Assembly (NCBI GenBank): GCA_043802745.1 | Contig: JAZDKU010000013.1 | Coordinates: 1-39,689 of the forward strand | DNA: 39,689 bases | Reading direction: 5' to 3' | Origin: STD1-80 sp043802745 | Lineage (GTDB): Bacteria > Patescibacteriota > Minisyncoccia > Minisyncoccales > CG1-02-41-26 | In this document: piece after piece, positions 1 through 6,367 of the stretch | How positions within the stretch are numbered: position 1 is the stretch's first letter | Layout: each line of letters opens with the position of its first letter | Notes under the pieces: generated by a model | The model's input: only the letters and a program-made list of their open reading frames with translations | Databases searched by the model: none | Told to the model about the DNA's origin: nothing | Made by a program: the position numbers and the translations under genes

Positions 1-1343
1 TTTTGTTTTATGGTGTTTATTTCATTAAAAATCGCTTGGTCTTCTTCCATTTTTTGAGAGATTCTTTCAAAAGCATACATAGCGGTAGTGTGGTCTTTGC
101 CTTGAAACCTTCGGCCAATCGAAGGGTAGGACTCTTTTAACTCGCTCCTTAATAAAAACATAGCTACTTGGCGGGGTTTAACTATTTCCTTTCTTCTGGT
201 TGGCAGGAGGATGTCATCTTGATTGATTTCATAAAAAGAAGAAACTGCTTGAATAATTTTTTTGAAATTAGTGGCTTTGGTTGGGGTGGCCACAATATTT
301 TTTAATAATTTTTTAGCTATTAAAATGTCGGGAACTTTTTGGTTTATTCTTTGATACATCACCAATCGGTTTAGGGCGCCCTCTAGCTCTCTAATATTTT
401 TTTGAATATTAACTGCGATAAATTCTAAAATATCGTCTCCTAAATTAATCTGTCTTTCGTCGCATTTATTTTTTAAGATAGCTATTTTAGTTTCAACGTC
501 TGGGCAGCCTATATCAGCAATCATACCGCCTTCAAAGCGCGACCTTAAGCGCTCGGTAATGGCTGGAATGGCTGAGGGCTGCCTATCTGAGGAAAGAATA
601 ATTTGTTTTTGATTTTGGTAAAGGGTGTTGTAGATGTAAAAGAATTCTTCTTGAGTTTTTTCTTTGCCAGCAAAAAATTGCACATCATCAACAATCAAAA
701 TATCAAGAGAGCATAACTTCTTTTTTAAATTTTCAATTTCTCCATTTCTAATACTCTCAATTATTTTTGCAATTAAGCGCTCAGCTGGGGTGTAGGCTAT
801 TTTGATATTAAGTGAAAGCTTAGCTAGTTTATTGCCAGTAGCTTGGAGAAGATGGGTTTTTCCCAAACCAACGCCGCCATAGATAAATAAAGGATTATAA
901 ACATGGCCAGGCTTTTCAGAAACTGCCCACGAAGCAGCATGGGCTAGCTCATTAAAAGAGCCCACCACAAAATTATCAAACGAATAGTGGGGGTTTAAGT
1001 TTGTTATTGGGTTTACTTTTAATTCTAAAAATTGAAGCTGAGAGTCTAGGGGGTCGTCATTTTGGATTTGTGGTCTTGCCTTTGGAGAGCAAATCGAGCT
1101 AGACTCAACTGAAAAATTGATAAGCCGAATATTGTTATCGCAAGAGCGTAAAACTTTAAGGATTAGGGATTGGTATTTGCTCGAGAGCCATTCTTTGGAA
1201 AAATTGTTGGGAACAGAGATAAGAACCTCCCCCTCTTTACTGGAAATAATTTTTGTGTTTTTAAACCAAGTGGCAAAGTTGGCTCTGGAAACATCAAATT
1301 GCACTTGCGCTAAAACTGATTGCCATAATTCATCGTTATTCAT
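1..1343 (-). CDS. dnaA: Chromosomal replication initiator DnaA (partial, C-terminal end cut by window edge)
   Basis: DnaA is the AAA+ ATPase that binds DnaA boxes and opens the origin. The frame is open from ATG at 1341-1343 to the left edge, about 447 codons, with no stop inside the window, so only the last few residues are missing. The N-terminal domain I begins MNNDELWQSVLAQVQ. The Walker A motif GGVGLGKTH is followed by Walker B DILIVDDVQFFAGK. The C-terminal DNA-binding signature GKDHTTAMYAF is intact. No Shine-Dalgarno sequence precedes the ATG. The gene diverges from rpmH across a short region with a DnaA box, the common bacterial arrangement. The identification is secure. Confidence 0.97.
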   Translation of the reverse strand, partial: MNNDELWQSVLAQVQFDVSRANFATWFKNTKIISSKEGEVLISVPNNFSKEWLSSKYQSLILKVLRSCDNNIRLINFSVESSSICSPKARPQIQNDDPLDSQLQFLELKVNPITNLNPHYSFDNFVVGSFNELAHAASWAVSEKPGHVYNPLFIYGGVGLGKTHLLQATGNKLAKLSLNIKIAYTPAERLIAKIIESIRNGEIENLKKKLCSLDILIVDDVQFFAGKEKTQEEFFYIYNTLYQNQKQIILSSDRQPSAIPAITERLRSRFEGGMIADIGCPDVETKIAILKNKCDERQINLGDDILEFIAVNIQKNIRELEGALNRLVMYQRINQKVPDILIAKKLLKNIVATPTKATNFKKIIQAVSSFYEINQDDILLPTRRKEIVKPRQVAMFLLRSELKESYPSIGRRFQGKDHTTAMYAFERISQKMEEDQAIFNEINTIKQ

Positions 1344-1495
1344 ATTTTTTATTATTGTTTAATAATAAATATATAGCAAATACTAGATGGAGCTTGGGTG
1401 GTGTTAAGAAGTTGTGGATAAACTGTGAGGATAAAATTTAATTGACTAAGCGTTAAATAAATCATATCATAAGATAATTAAAGAATACAAAGTCT
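1344..1495. promoter_or_regulatory. Candidate oriC: dnaA-rpmH intergenic region with a DnaA box
   Basis: This gap separates divergent dnaA and rpmH. It contains one perfect consensus DnaA box, TTATCCACA, on the minus strand at 1413-1421. A degenerate neighbour (minus-strand TTATCCTCACA, one extra base) lies just to its right at about 1424-1434. The rest is very A+T-rich on both sides, suitable for unwinding. Only one perfect box is visible, so this may be part of the origin or a site of dnaA autoregulation. Further boxes could lie beyond dnaA, outside the window. Confidence 0.5.
1442..1470 (+). promoter_or_regulatory. Predicted promoter of the rpmH operon
   Basis: A -35 TTGACT (1442-1447) and a -10 TATCAT (1465-1470) are separated by 17 bases. 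The predicted transcript starts about 18 bases before the rpmH ATG at 1496. It would drive rpmH-rnpA-yidD-yidC-jag. Confidence 0.5.
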
Positions 1496-1630
1496 ATGAG
1501 TATTACATACCAACCAAAAAAGAAAAAAAGAGCGACCAGCCAAGGGTTTTTGAAAAGAATGTCGTCTGTGGCTGGGAAAAAAGTAATAGCCAGCCGGAGA
1601 AAAAAGGGCAGAAAAAAGCTTTCGGTTTAA
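1496..1630 (+). CDS. rpmH: 50S ribosomal protein bL34
   Basis: A 44-residue, very basic protein of the large ribosomal subunit. It starts MSITYQPKKKKRATSQGFLK and ends with RRKKGRKKLSV, the characteristic bL34 pattern of an N-terminal TYQPKK, a central GF..RM segment, and a C-terminal RR-KGR-LSV. The length matches the family (44-46 residues). The residue before GF is Gln where most bL34 proteins have His. It is the first gene of the operon with rnpA, 62 bases downstream. No Shine-Dalgarno sequence is visible. Confidence 0.96.
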   Translation: MSITYQPKKKKRATSQGFLKRMSSVAGKKVIASRRKKGRKKLSV

Positions 1631-1639
1631 CATAATATG

Positions 1640-1683
1640 CCTGACCCCACCCCTCTGCCCGCAAGCAGAGGAGTGGGGTCAGG
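1640..1683. repeat. REP-like hairpin between rpmH and rnpA
   Basis: An inverted repeat with 19-base arms (1640-1658 and 1665-1683), one C/A mismatch and a 6-base loop. It is rich in C and G, unlike its surroundings. No T-run follows, so it is not a typical intrinsic terminator. The outer arm core CCTGACCCC/GGGGTCAGG resembles GTCAGA-type cores of the palindromes at 23930 and 32709. It could attenuate or stabilise the rpmH-rnpA transcript. Confidence 0.75.
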
Positions 1684-1692
1684 GGAAATAAC

Positions 1693-2043
1693 ATGTTGTT
1701 TTCAAAAAACAGATTACGCAAGAAAAAGGATTTTGAGCGAGTGATGAAAAACAAGCAAAGCCAAGGTGTGGCTACTTCTTTTTTAAGCGCTAAATTTTTA
1801 TTCAACGAATTGCCATACAGTCGAATTGGATTTGTGGTTAGTAAAAAGGTTTCGAAAAAGGCAGTGGTTCGCAATAAAGCTAAGCGAAGGCTAAGAGAAA
1901 TATCTAGACCCATTATTAAAAACCTAGAAAAAAGCTTTGATATAATTATTTTCACCAAGCCAGAAATAGCTCGTTGCGATTTTATCCAAACAAAAAATGA
2001 CCTGGAAGCATTGCTTAAAAAAATTAGCTATAAAAACGGTTAG
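1693..2043 (+). CDS. rnpA: Ribonuclease P protein component
   Basis: The protein subunit of RNase P, which helps the catalytic RNA cut the 5' leader from pre-tRNAs. It has 116 residues, typical of the family. The N-terminal LRKKKDF, the central IGFVVSKKVSKKAVVRNKAK and the RNR-type signature RNKAKRRLRE are all present. It lies after the hairpin at 1640-1683, whose end supplies a weak GGGGA before the ATG. Its last 47 bases overlap yidD in another frame, a common arrangement of this pair. Confidence 0.96.
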   Translation: MLFSKNRLRKKKDFERVMKNKQSQGVATSFLSAKFLFNELPYSRIGFVVSKKVSKKAVVRNKAKRRLREISRPIIKNLEKSFDIIIFTKPEIARCDFIQTKNDLEALLKKISYKNG

Positions 2044-2203
2044 GTTTTATCAAATAGCAATATCCCCGCATTTTGGGCGGGTTTGCAGGTTTGAGCCAAC
2101 TTGTTCCCAATATTGCATTTTAGTTATTGAAAAATACGGACTAGCAAAAGGCATTTTTTTGACAACCAAAAGAATACTTAAGTGTAATCCGTTTTACTCA
2201 TGA
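1997..2203 (+). CDS. yidD: Membrane protein insertion efficiency factor YidD
   Basis: A small (68-residue) amphipathic protein of the YidD family, thought to assist YidC-dependent membrane insertion. The family core is clear: RFYQIAISPHFGRVCRFEPTC followed by SQY, and near the end KRILKCNPF. The ATG at 1997 lies inside rnpA and gives a 47-base overlap. No later ATG precedes the conserved core, so this start is preferred. The gene ends in TGA and overlaps the yidC ATG by four bases (ATGA), implying coupled translation. Confidence 0.93.
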   Translation: MTWKHCLKKLAIKTVRFYQIAISPHFGRVCRFEPTCSQYCILVIEKYGLAKGIFLTTKRILKCNPFYS

Positions 2204-2922
2204 ATTTCATCATCCAATTTTTTTACACTATTTTATACCAACCGCTTTTTAACGCGCTGGTTTTGCTTTATCAATATGTTTCTTTTCACGACCTAGGTTT
2301 GGCAGTAATTATTTTGACCCTGTTAATTAAAGTTATTTTACATCCTTTAACCATTAAAGGATTGCGCTCGCAGAAAGCCATGGCTAATTTACAGCCCAAG
2401 ATTAAAGAGATCCAGGCAAAATATAAGGGCGAGCCTCAAAAGCAAAATCAAGCCATGATGGAGCTTTATAAAGCTGAAAAAATTAATCCGCTTTCAGGTT
2501 GTTTGCCCTTATTACTGCAATTACCTATTTTAATTGCCCTGTATCAAGTCTTTCTAAAGTTTTTAGCTAAGGATTCTTTTACCAATGTTCTTTATAGCTT
2601 TGTCGCTAATCCGGGGCAGATAAATACAACTTTTTTATGGAGCATTGATTTACACAACAAAATTTTTATTGGGGTGTTGGCTATCACCGCTGGGCTTGTA
2701 CAATATTATCAGACAAAAATTTCTTCAACGGGTCAGCCAAAATCTGCGCCAGGTGGAAAAGATTTTTCCAATTTAATGCAAAAGCAAATGTTGTATTTTT
2801 TCCCGGTTTTAGGGGCTATTGTGGTGTGGCAGTTTGGAGCGGTTATCGGGCTTTATTGGGTTTTTACTTCAGTTTTTTCCATTATTGAACAAATGATTAT
2901 CAATAAAAAAACAAAAATATGA
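2200..2922 (+). CDS. yidC: Membrane protein insertase YidC/Oxa1
   Basis: A 240-residue insertase that helps membrane proteins integrate alone or with Sec. It has about five hydrophobic segments. The first conserved helix (LGLAVIILTLLIKVILHPLT) is followed by IKGLRSQKAM, which carries the conserved Arg of the hydrophilic groove. A charged cytoplasmic loop, KIKEIQAKYKGEPQKQNQAM, comes next, then INPLSGCLPLLLQLPILIAL. The large periplasmic domain of proteobacterial YidC is absent, as expected of the short Oxa1/SpoIIIJ-type form. It overlaps yidD and jag by four bases each. Confidence 0.95.
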   Translation: MNFIIQFFYTILYQPLFNALVLLYQYVSFHDLGLAVIILTLLIKVILHPLTIKGLRSQKAMANLQPKIKEIQAKYKGEPQKQNQAMMELYKAEKINPLSGCLPLLLQLPILIALYQVFLKFLAKDSFTNVLYSFVANPGQINTTFLWSIDLHNKIFIGVLAITAGLVQYYQTKISSTGQPKSAPGGKDFSNLMQKQMLYFFPVLGAIVVWQFGAVIGLYWVFTSVFSIIEQMIINKKTKI

Positions 2923-3353
2923 TAGAAGAAATTATTGAAGAGTTTTTCGAGAAAATGACTCTGCCCATTACAATCGAGAGCTGTAAAAACGACGGGCAAT
3001 TATTAAAAGTTGCCTTATCTTCGAGCGATGCCCAAACCTTGATTGGTTATCAGGGCAGTAATTTGAGCGATATTCAGTCTCTTTTGGCAAGAATTTTGCG
3101 AAAAAAAATTAACCAGGAAATTCTTTTAGACCTTGATATAAATGGCTATAAAAGCGATAAAGAGCAAAGATTTTGCGACTTAGCCCAAGATGCGGCTGAC
3201 GAGGCTGTTGCTACTGGCCGAGAAAAAGTTCTTTTCCCTATGAACGCTTTTGAGCGCAGAATTATTCACACCGAACTTACCAAGCGAAGCGATGTAAAAA
3301 CCGAAAGCATTGGCCAAGGCGACACCCGCAAAGTCGTGGTTTTCCCTGTTTAA
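2919..3353 (+). CDS. jag: Jag/KhpB-type RNA-binding protein (KH + R3H)
   Basis: A 144-residue single-strand nucleic acid-binding protein usually encoded next to yidC. A KH domain occupies about residues 15-75 with the GxxG loop in IGYQGSNL. An R3H domain fills the C-terminal part and ends with ERRIIHTELTKRSDVKTES followed by IGQGDTRKVVV. The N-terminal Jag_N domain of Firmicutes homologues is absent. It overlaps yidC by ATGA, so it should be translated together with it. It is the last gene of the rpmH operon. Confidence 0.93.
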   Translation: MIEEIIEEFFEKMTLPITIESCKNDGQLLKVALSSSDAQTLIGYQGSNLSDIQSLLARILRKKINQEILLDLDINGYKSDKEQRFCDLAQDAADEAVATGREKVLFPMNAFERRIIHTELTKRSDVKTESIGQGDTRKVVVFPV

Positions 3354-3393
3354 AATAGGGCACTTAATCCACAGCTTGCCCCGTAGCTTATTG

Positions 3394-3402
3394 TGATATA
3401 AT
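3394..3402 (+). promoter_or_regulatory. Extended -10 promoter of the secretion island
   Basis: TGATATAAT, a TG-N-TATAAT extended -10, lies between jag and the PrgI gene. A -35 is weak (TTGCCC, about 16 bases upstream). The predicted start is near 3409, only about 6 bases before the ATG at 3415, so the message would be almost leaderless. Confidence 0.55.
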
Positions 3403-3414
3403 AAGTAATTTAGT

Positions 3415-3837
3415 ATGCAGTTTACAGTGCCAAAATTTTTGGAAAGAGAGTCGGTGATAGCTTTTGGTTTAACTTTTAAAAACTTAGCCATTATGGCTGG
3501 GTTGGGGTTTATTTTGTTTGTTTTATACTATGTTTTGCCAAAAGTTGTTTTTGTGTTGCTGGCCATTATTTTTGGCGGCAGTTTTTTAGCCGCTACTTTT
3601 ATAAAAGTGGGCGGGCAAACTTTGCCGCAAATTATTTTTCATTCTTTTGGATTTTTGCTTGGGGGTCGGGTTTATGTTTGGAACAAAACCAGGGCCACTT
3701 CCCCAGTTTCTTTGGTACAAAAAAAAGTTAAAAAAGTTGAAAAAAAAGAAGCGCCTTTGAAAATGGCTCCGCAAAGCCGACTATCCTCTCTCGGAGCGAG
3801 GTTAGATTTTTCTTCGCAAAAAGAAGAGCCCCAATAA
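3415..3837 (+). CDS. PrgI-family T4SS inner-membrane protein
   Basis: A 140-residue membrane protein of the PrgI family, which plays the VirB3 role in Gram-positive-type conjugation systems and works with the VirB4 ATPase. It begins MQFTVPKFLERESVIAFGLT, the PrgI-like start where a beta-strand precedes two membrane helices (about residues 25-42 and 45-65). A further weakly hydrophobic segment and a WNKTR end follow. The C-terminal tail (from about residue 100) is rich in Lys and Glu and probably cytoplasmic. It is the first gene of the secretion island. Confidence 0.85.
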   Translation: MQFTVPKFLERESVIAFGLTFKNLAIMAGLGFILFVLYYVLPKVVFVLLAIIFGGSFLAATFIKVGGQTLPQIIFHSFGFLLGGRVYVWNKTRATSPVSLVQKKVKKVEKKEAPLKMAPQSRLSSLGARLDFSSQKEEPQ

Positions 3838-3841
3838 GGTT

Positions 3842-3944
3842 TCCAGTTAAATAAAATTTGAGTACAAATTTTACTTAACTGGATGTAAGAATCTGTAATG
3901 AATTTTTAAATCATTAAATTTAAAAATTCACACAGCTTCTAACA
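3842..3944 (+). repeat. Two-hairpin element, copy A (before the TraC-like gene)
   Basis: Two abutting inverted repeats fill the PrgI/TraC-like gap. Hairpin 1 spans 3842-3883 with 19-base arms, one mismatch and an AGTA loop. Hairpin 2 spans 3884-3944: the outer stem TAAGAATCTGT/ACAGCTTCTAA has two internal mismatches, and the inner stem is a perfect 13 base pairs (3899-3911 with 3918-3930). The ATG at 3946 follows at once, with no Shine-Dalgarno sequence. A second copy lies before comM at 35977-36060 (minus strand) with compensatory changes in the same stem. It may be a leader RNA or a mobile palindromic repeat. Confidence 0.8.
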
Positions 3945-3945
3945 T

Positions 3946-4581
3946 ATGCCATTTTCCTCTACCCAAAATTTTTTACAATTCAGCCAAATAAAAGAAGGCG
4001 TGATGATGCTTAAAAATAAATCTTTTCGAGGAATTTTAATGATATCTTCGGTTAATTTTGATTTAAAATCAGAAGAAGAGCAAAACGCTATTATTTATCA
4101 ATTTCAAAGTTTTTTGAATTCTTTGGATTTTTCCTGCCAAATTGTTGTGCAATCAAGAAGGTTAAATATCACGGGTTATTTTGATAAATTAAAAGACCTT
4201 GAAGAAAAACAGGAAAACGAGCTTTTAAAAATACAAACAACAGAATACAGAAAATTTATTGAAAGCATGGTGTCAGGAGGCACTATTATGACCAAACAGT
4301 TTTTTGTGGTGGTGCCTTATTCTTTGGGCGAGGGTATTGATAGTGGCGGTATTTTGAAAATGAGTCCAAAGTTGCCGTCTTTTACCGAAGAAACAATAAA
4401 AAGATGCAAAGAACAGTTAATGCAGAGAATGGAATTTGTGGCTATTGGCTTGCGAAGATGTGGGCTAAACATTGTGCCCTTAACCAGCCCAGAAATAATA
4501 GAACTTTTCTGGGGTTTGCACCATCCCAAAGAAGCCGAGTTCGGCTACTACCCAGAAATTATTCCTGAATTAATAAAATAA
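3946..4581 (+). CDS. TraC/VirB4 N-terminal-domain-like protein
   Basis: A 211-residue soluble protein without signal peptide or clear membrane helix. It begins with STQNFLQFSQIKEGVMMLKN, then the strand-rich RGILMISSVNFDLKSEEEQ and the segment FLNSLDFSCQIVVQSRRLNI, the pattern of the N-terminal domain of TraC/VirB4 ATPases. It lacks Walker motifs. It lies one base before the VirB4 gene, so the two probably act together as a split VirB4. The family assignment rests on pattern recognition and the neighbour. Confidence 0.7.
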   Translation: MPFSSTQNFLQFSQIKEGVMMLKNKSFRGILMISSVNFDLKSEEEQNAIIYQFQSFLNSLDFSCQIVVQSRRLNITGYFDKLKDLEEKQENELLKIQTTEYRKFIESMVSGGTIMTKQFFVVVPYSLGEGIDSGGILKMSPKLPSFTEETIKRCKEQLMQRMEFVAIGLRRCGLNIVPLTSPEIIELFWGLHHPKEAEFGYYPEIIPELIK

Positions 4582-4582
4582 A

Positions 4583-6367
4583 ATGGCGTTTTCTTTTCTC
4601 AAAAAAAAATCAGGGGAGCAGCTTGAAGTAAAAGCCGAGGATATTGATATTGCTGATATTATTGCTCCGTCTCTGGTTGAAGTAAAACAAAATTACCTAA
4701 TATTGGGTGAGCGGTTTTGTAAATCGTTTTTTATTTTTTCTTATCCAAGATATTTAACAACTGGCTGGCTGGCGCCCATTATTAATGTTAGCTTTCCCAT
4801 GGATATTTCCATACATATTCATCCAGTTGAGTCAGGCTTAATTTTAAAAAAATTACGAAAAAAGGTTACCGAAGTCCAGGCAGAAATTGAGGAAAGAGAG
4901 GAAAAGGGCTTGATTCGCGACCCGTCTTTGCAAACAGCCTATGAGGACATTGAAACATTAAGAGACGAATTACAAACAGCTAGAGAAAGGGTTTTTCGCT
5001 TAGGCCTTTACATAAATGTTTACGGGGACACCGAGCAGGAATTAAGGGAAACTGAAACATTTTTGCGCTCAATTTTTGAATCTCGTTTAATTTATGTTAA
5101 GCCAGCTTTAATGCGAGAAAAGCAAGGGTTTATTTCTTGCATGCCTTATGGCATTGACGAGCTAATGGTCAACACGCCATTGAACACAGCGCCCCTGTCA
5201 AGTATTTTCCCATTTGTTTCACCTGACTTGTCAGCCAACGAAGGTATACTTTATGGCATAAATTTACATAACAATTCTTTGGTTTTATTTGATAGGTTTT
5301 CTTTAGAAAATGCAAACCTTACAATATTTGCTAAAGCTGGCGCAGGAAAATCTTATTTTATTAAATTAGAGATTTTGCGGTATTTAATCCAGGGGGTTGA
5401 TATTATCGTGGTTGATCCAGAAAATGAATACGCTTATTTAACCGAATCTGTGGGCGGGTCATTTTTTAAAGTTTCTTTAAATTCAGAAAATCACTTAAAT
5501 CTTTTTGACTTGCCAGATCCTAGAGAAGACGAAGACCCTGATGATGTTTTGCGAAGCAATATTATTAATATGGTGGGACTTTTCCGGTTGATGCTTGGGG
5601 GCCTGACTGCTCAAGAAGACGCTATTATTGACCGAGCCATTACGGAAACCTACGCGGCTCGTGATATTGTGCCAAATTCTGACCCCTCAACATGGAAAGA
5701 GAAAATTCCCCTGCTTTCTGATTTTGAGTCTGTTTTAGCCTCCATGGATGGCACGGAGTCATTGGTTGAAAGGCTAGGGAAATACACCAAAGGAAGCTAT
5801 GCTAATTTTTTCAATTCGCCAACCAATATCTCAATGGACAAGGGCTTTACAGTTTTTGGCTTAAGAGACATGGAAGATGAGTTAAGGCCAATGGCCATGT
5901 TTATTATTTTGCGGTTTATTTGGAACGCGGTGCGAGGGGTTTTAAAAAAGAGAATTTTATTAATTGACGAGGCTTGGTGGATTATGCAATCAGAAGACGG
6001 CGCTTCGTTTTTATATGGCATTTGCAAGAGATCAAGAAAATATTGGCTGGGCGTAACAACCATTACTCAAGATGTTTCTGATTTTATGAGGTCAGACTAT
6101 GGTAAGCCAATTGTCAGCAATTCTTCTTTGCAGTTTTTGTTAAAGCAAAGTTCAGCGGCCATTGATGTGGTAAAAGAAACATTTGCTTTAACAGACGAGG
6201 AAAAAAATATGCTTTTGCAATGCGATGTTGGTGAGGGGATTTTTATTGCTGGCCAAAAAAGAGTAGCTCTAAAAGGCGTGGCTTCTTATACGGAAGATCA
6301 GATTATCACTAGCTCGCCCGAGGAAATAGTGAAAATAAAAGAAGCTAAGAAAAATCTTGAAACATGA
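4583..6367 (+). CDS. virB4: VirB4/TraC-type secretion ATPase
   Basis: A 594-residue cytoplasmic AAA+ ATPase that energises pilus assembly or substrate transfer in type IV secretion. The N-terminal part includes a charged coiled coil (about residues 90-140). Walker A FAKAGAGKSYF lies near residue 250, DIIVVDPENEYAYL about 25 residues later, and Walker B RILLIDEAWWIMQ near residue 455. The later motif VTTITQDVSDF is the usual T4SS sensor region. The length is short because the first domain seems to be encoded by the preceding gene. It overlaps the 2161-residue gene by ATGA. Confidence 0.93.
   Translation: MAFSFLKKKSGEQLEVKAEDIDIADIIAPSLVEVKQNYLILGERFCKSFFIFSYPRYLTTGWLAPIINVSFPMDISIHIHPVESGLILKKLRKKVTEVQAEIEEREEKGLIRDPSLQTAYEDIETLRDELQTARERVFRLGLYINVYGDTEQELRETETFLRSIFESRLIYVKPALMREKQGFISCMPYGIDELMVNTPLNTAPLSSIFPFVSPDLSANEGILYGINLHNNSLVLFDRFSLENANLTIFAKAGAGKSYFIKLEILRYLIQGVDIIVVDPENEYAYLTESVGGSFFKVSLNSENHLNLFDLPDPREDEDPDDVLRSNIINMVGLFRLMLGGLTAQEDAIIDRAITETYAARDIVPNSDPSTWKEKIPLLSDFESVLASMDGTESLVERLGKYTKGSYANFFNSPTNISMDKGFTVFGLRDMEDELRPMAMFIILRFIWNAVRGVLKKRILLIDEAWWIMQSEDGASFLYGICKRSRKYWLGVTTITQDVSDFMRSDYGKPIVSNSSLQFLLKQSSAAIDVVKETFALTDEEKNMLLQCDVGEGIFIAGQKRVALKGVASYTEDQIITSSPEEIVKIKEAKKNLET

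Noticed and set aside
1503..1958. A 151-codon minus-strand open frame
   Set aside because: It is antisense to rpmH and rnpA, both unmistakable genes, and crosses the hairpin between them.
3365..3373. A second DnaA box (TAATCCACA)
   Set aside because: It has one mismatch, is alone, and lies upstream of the PrgI promoter rather than in an A+T-rich origin region.
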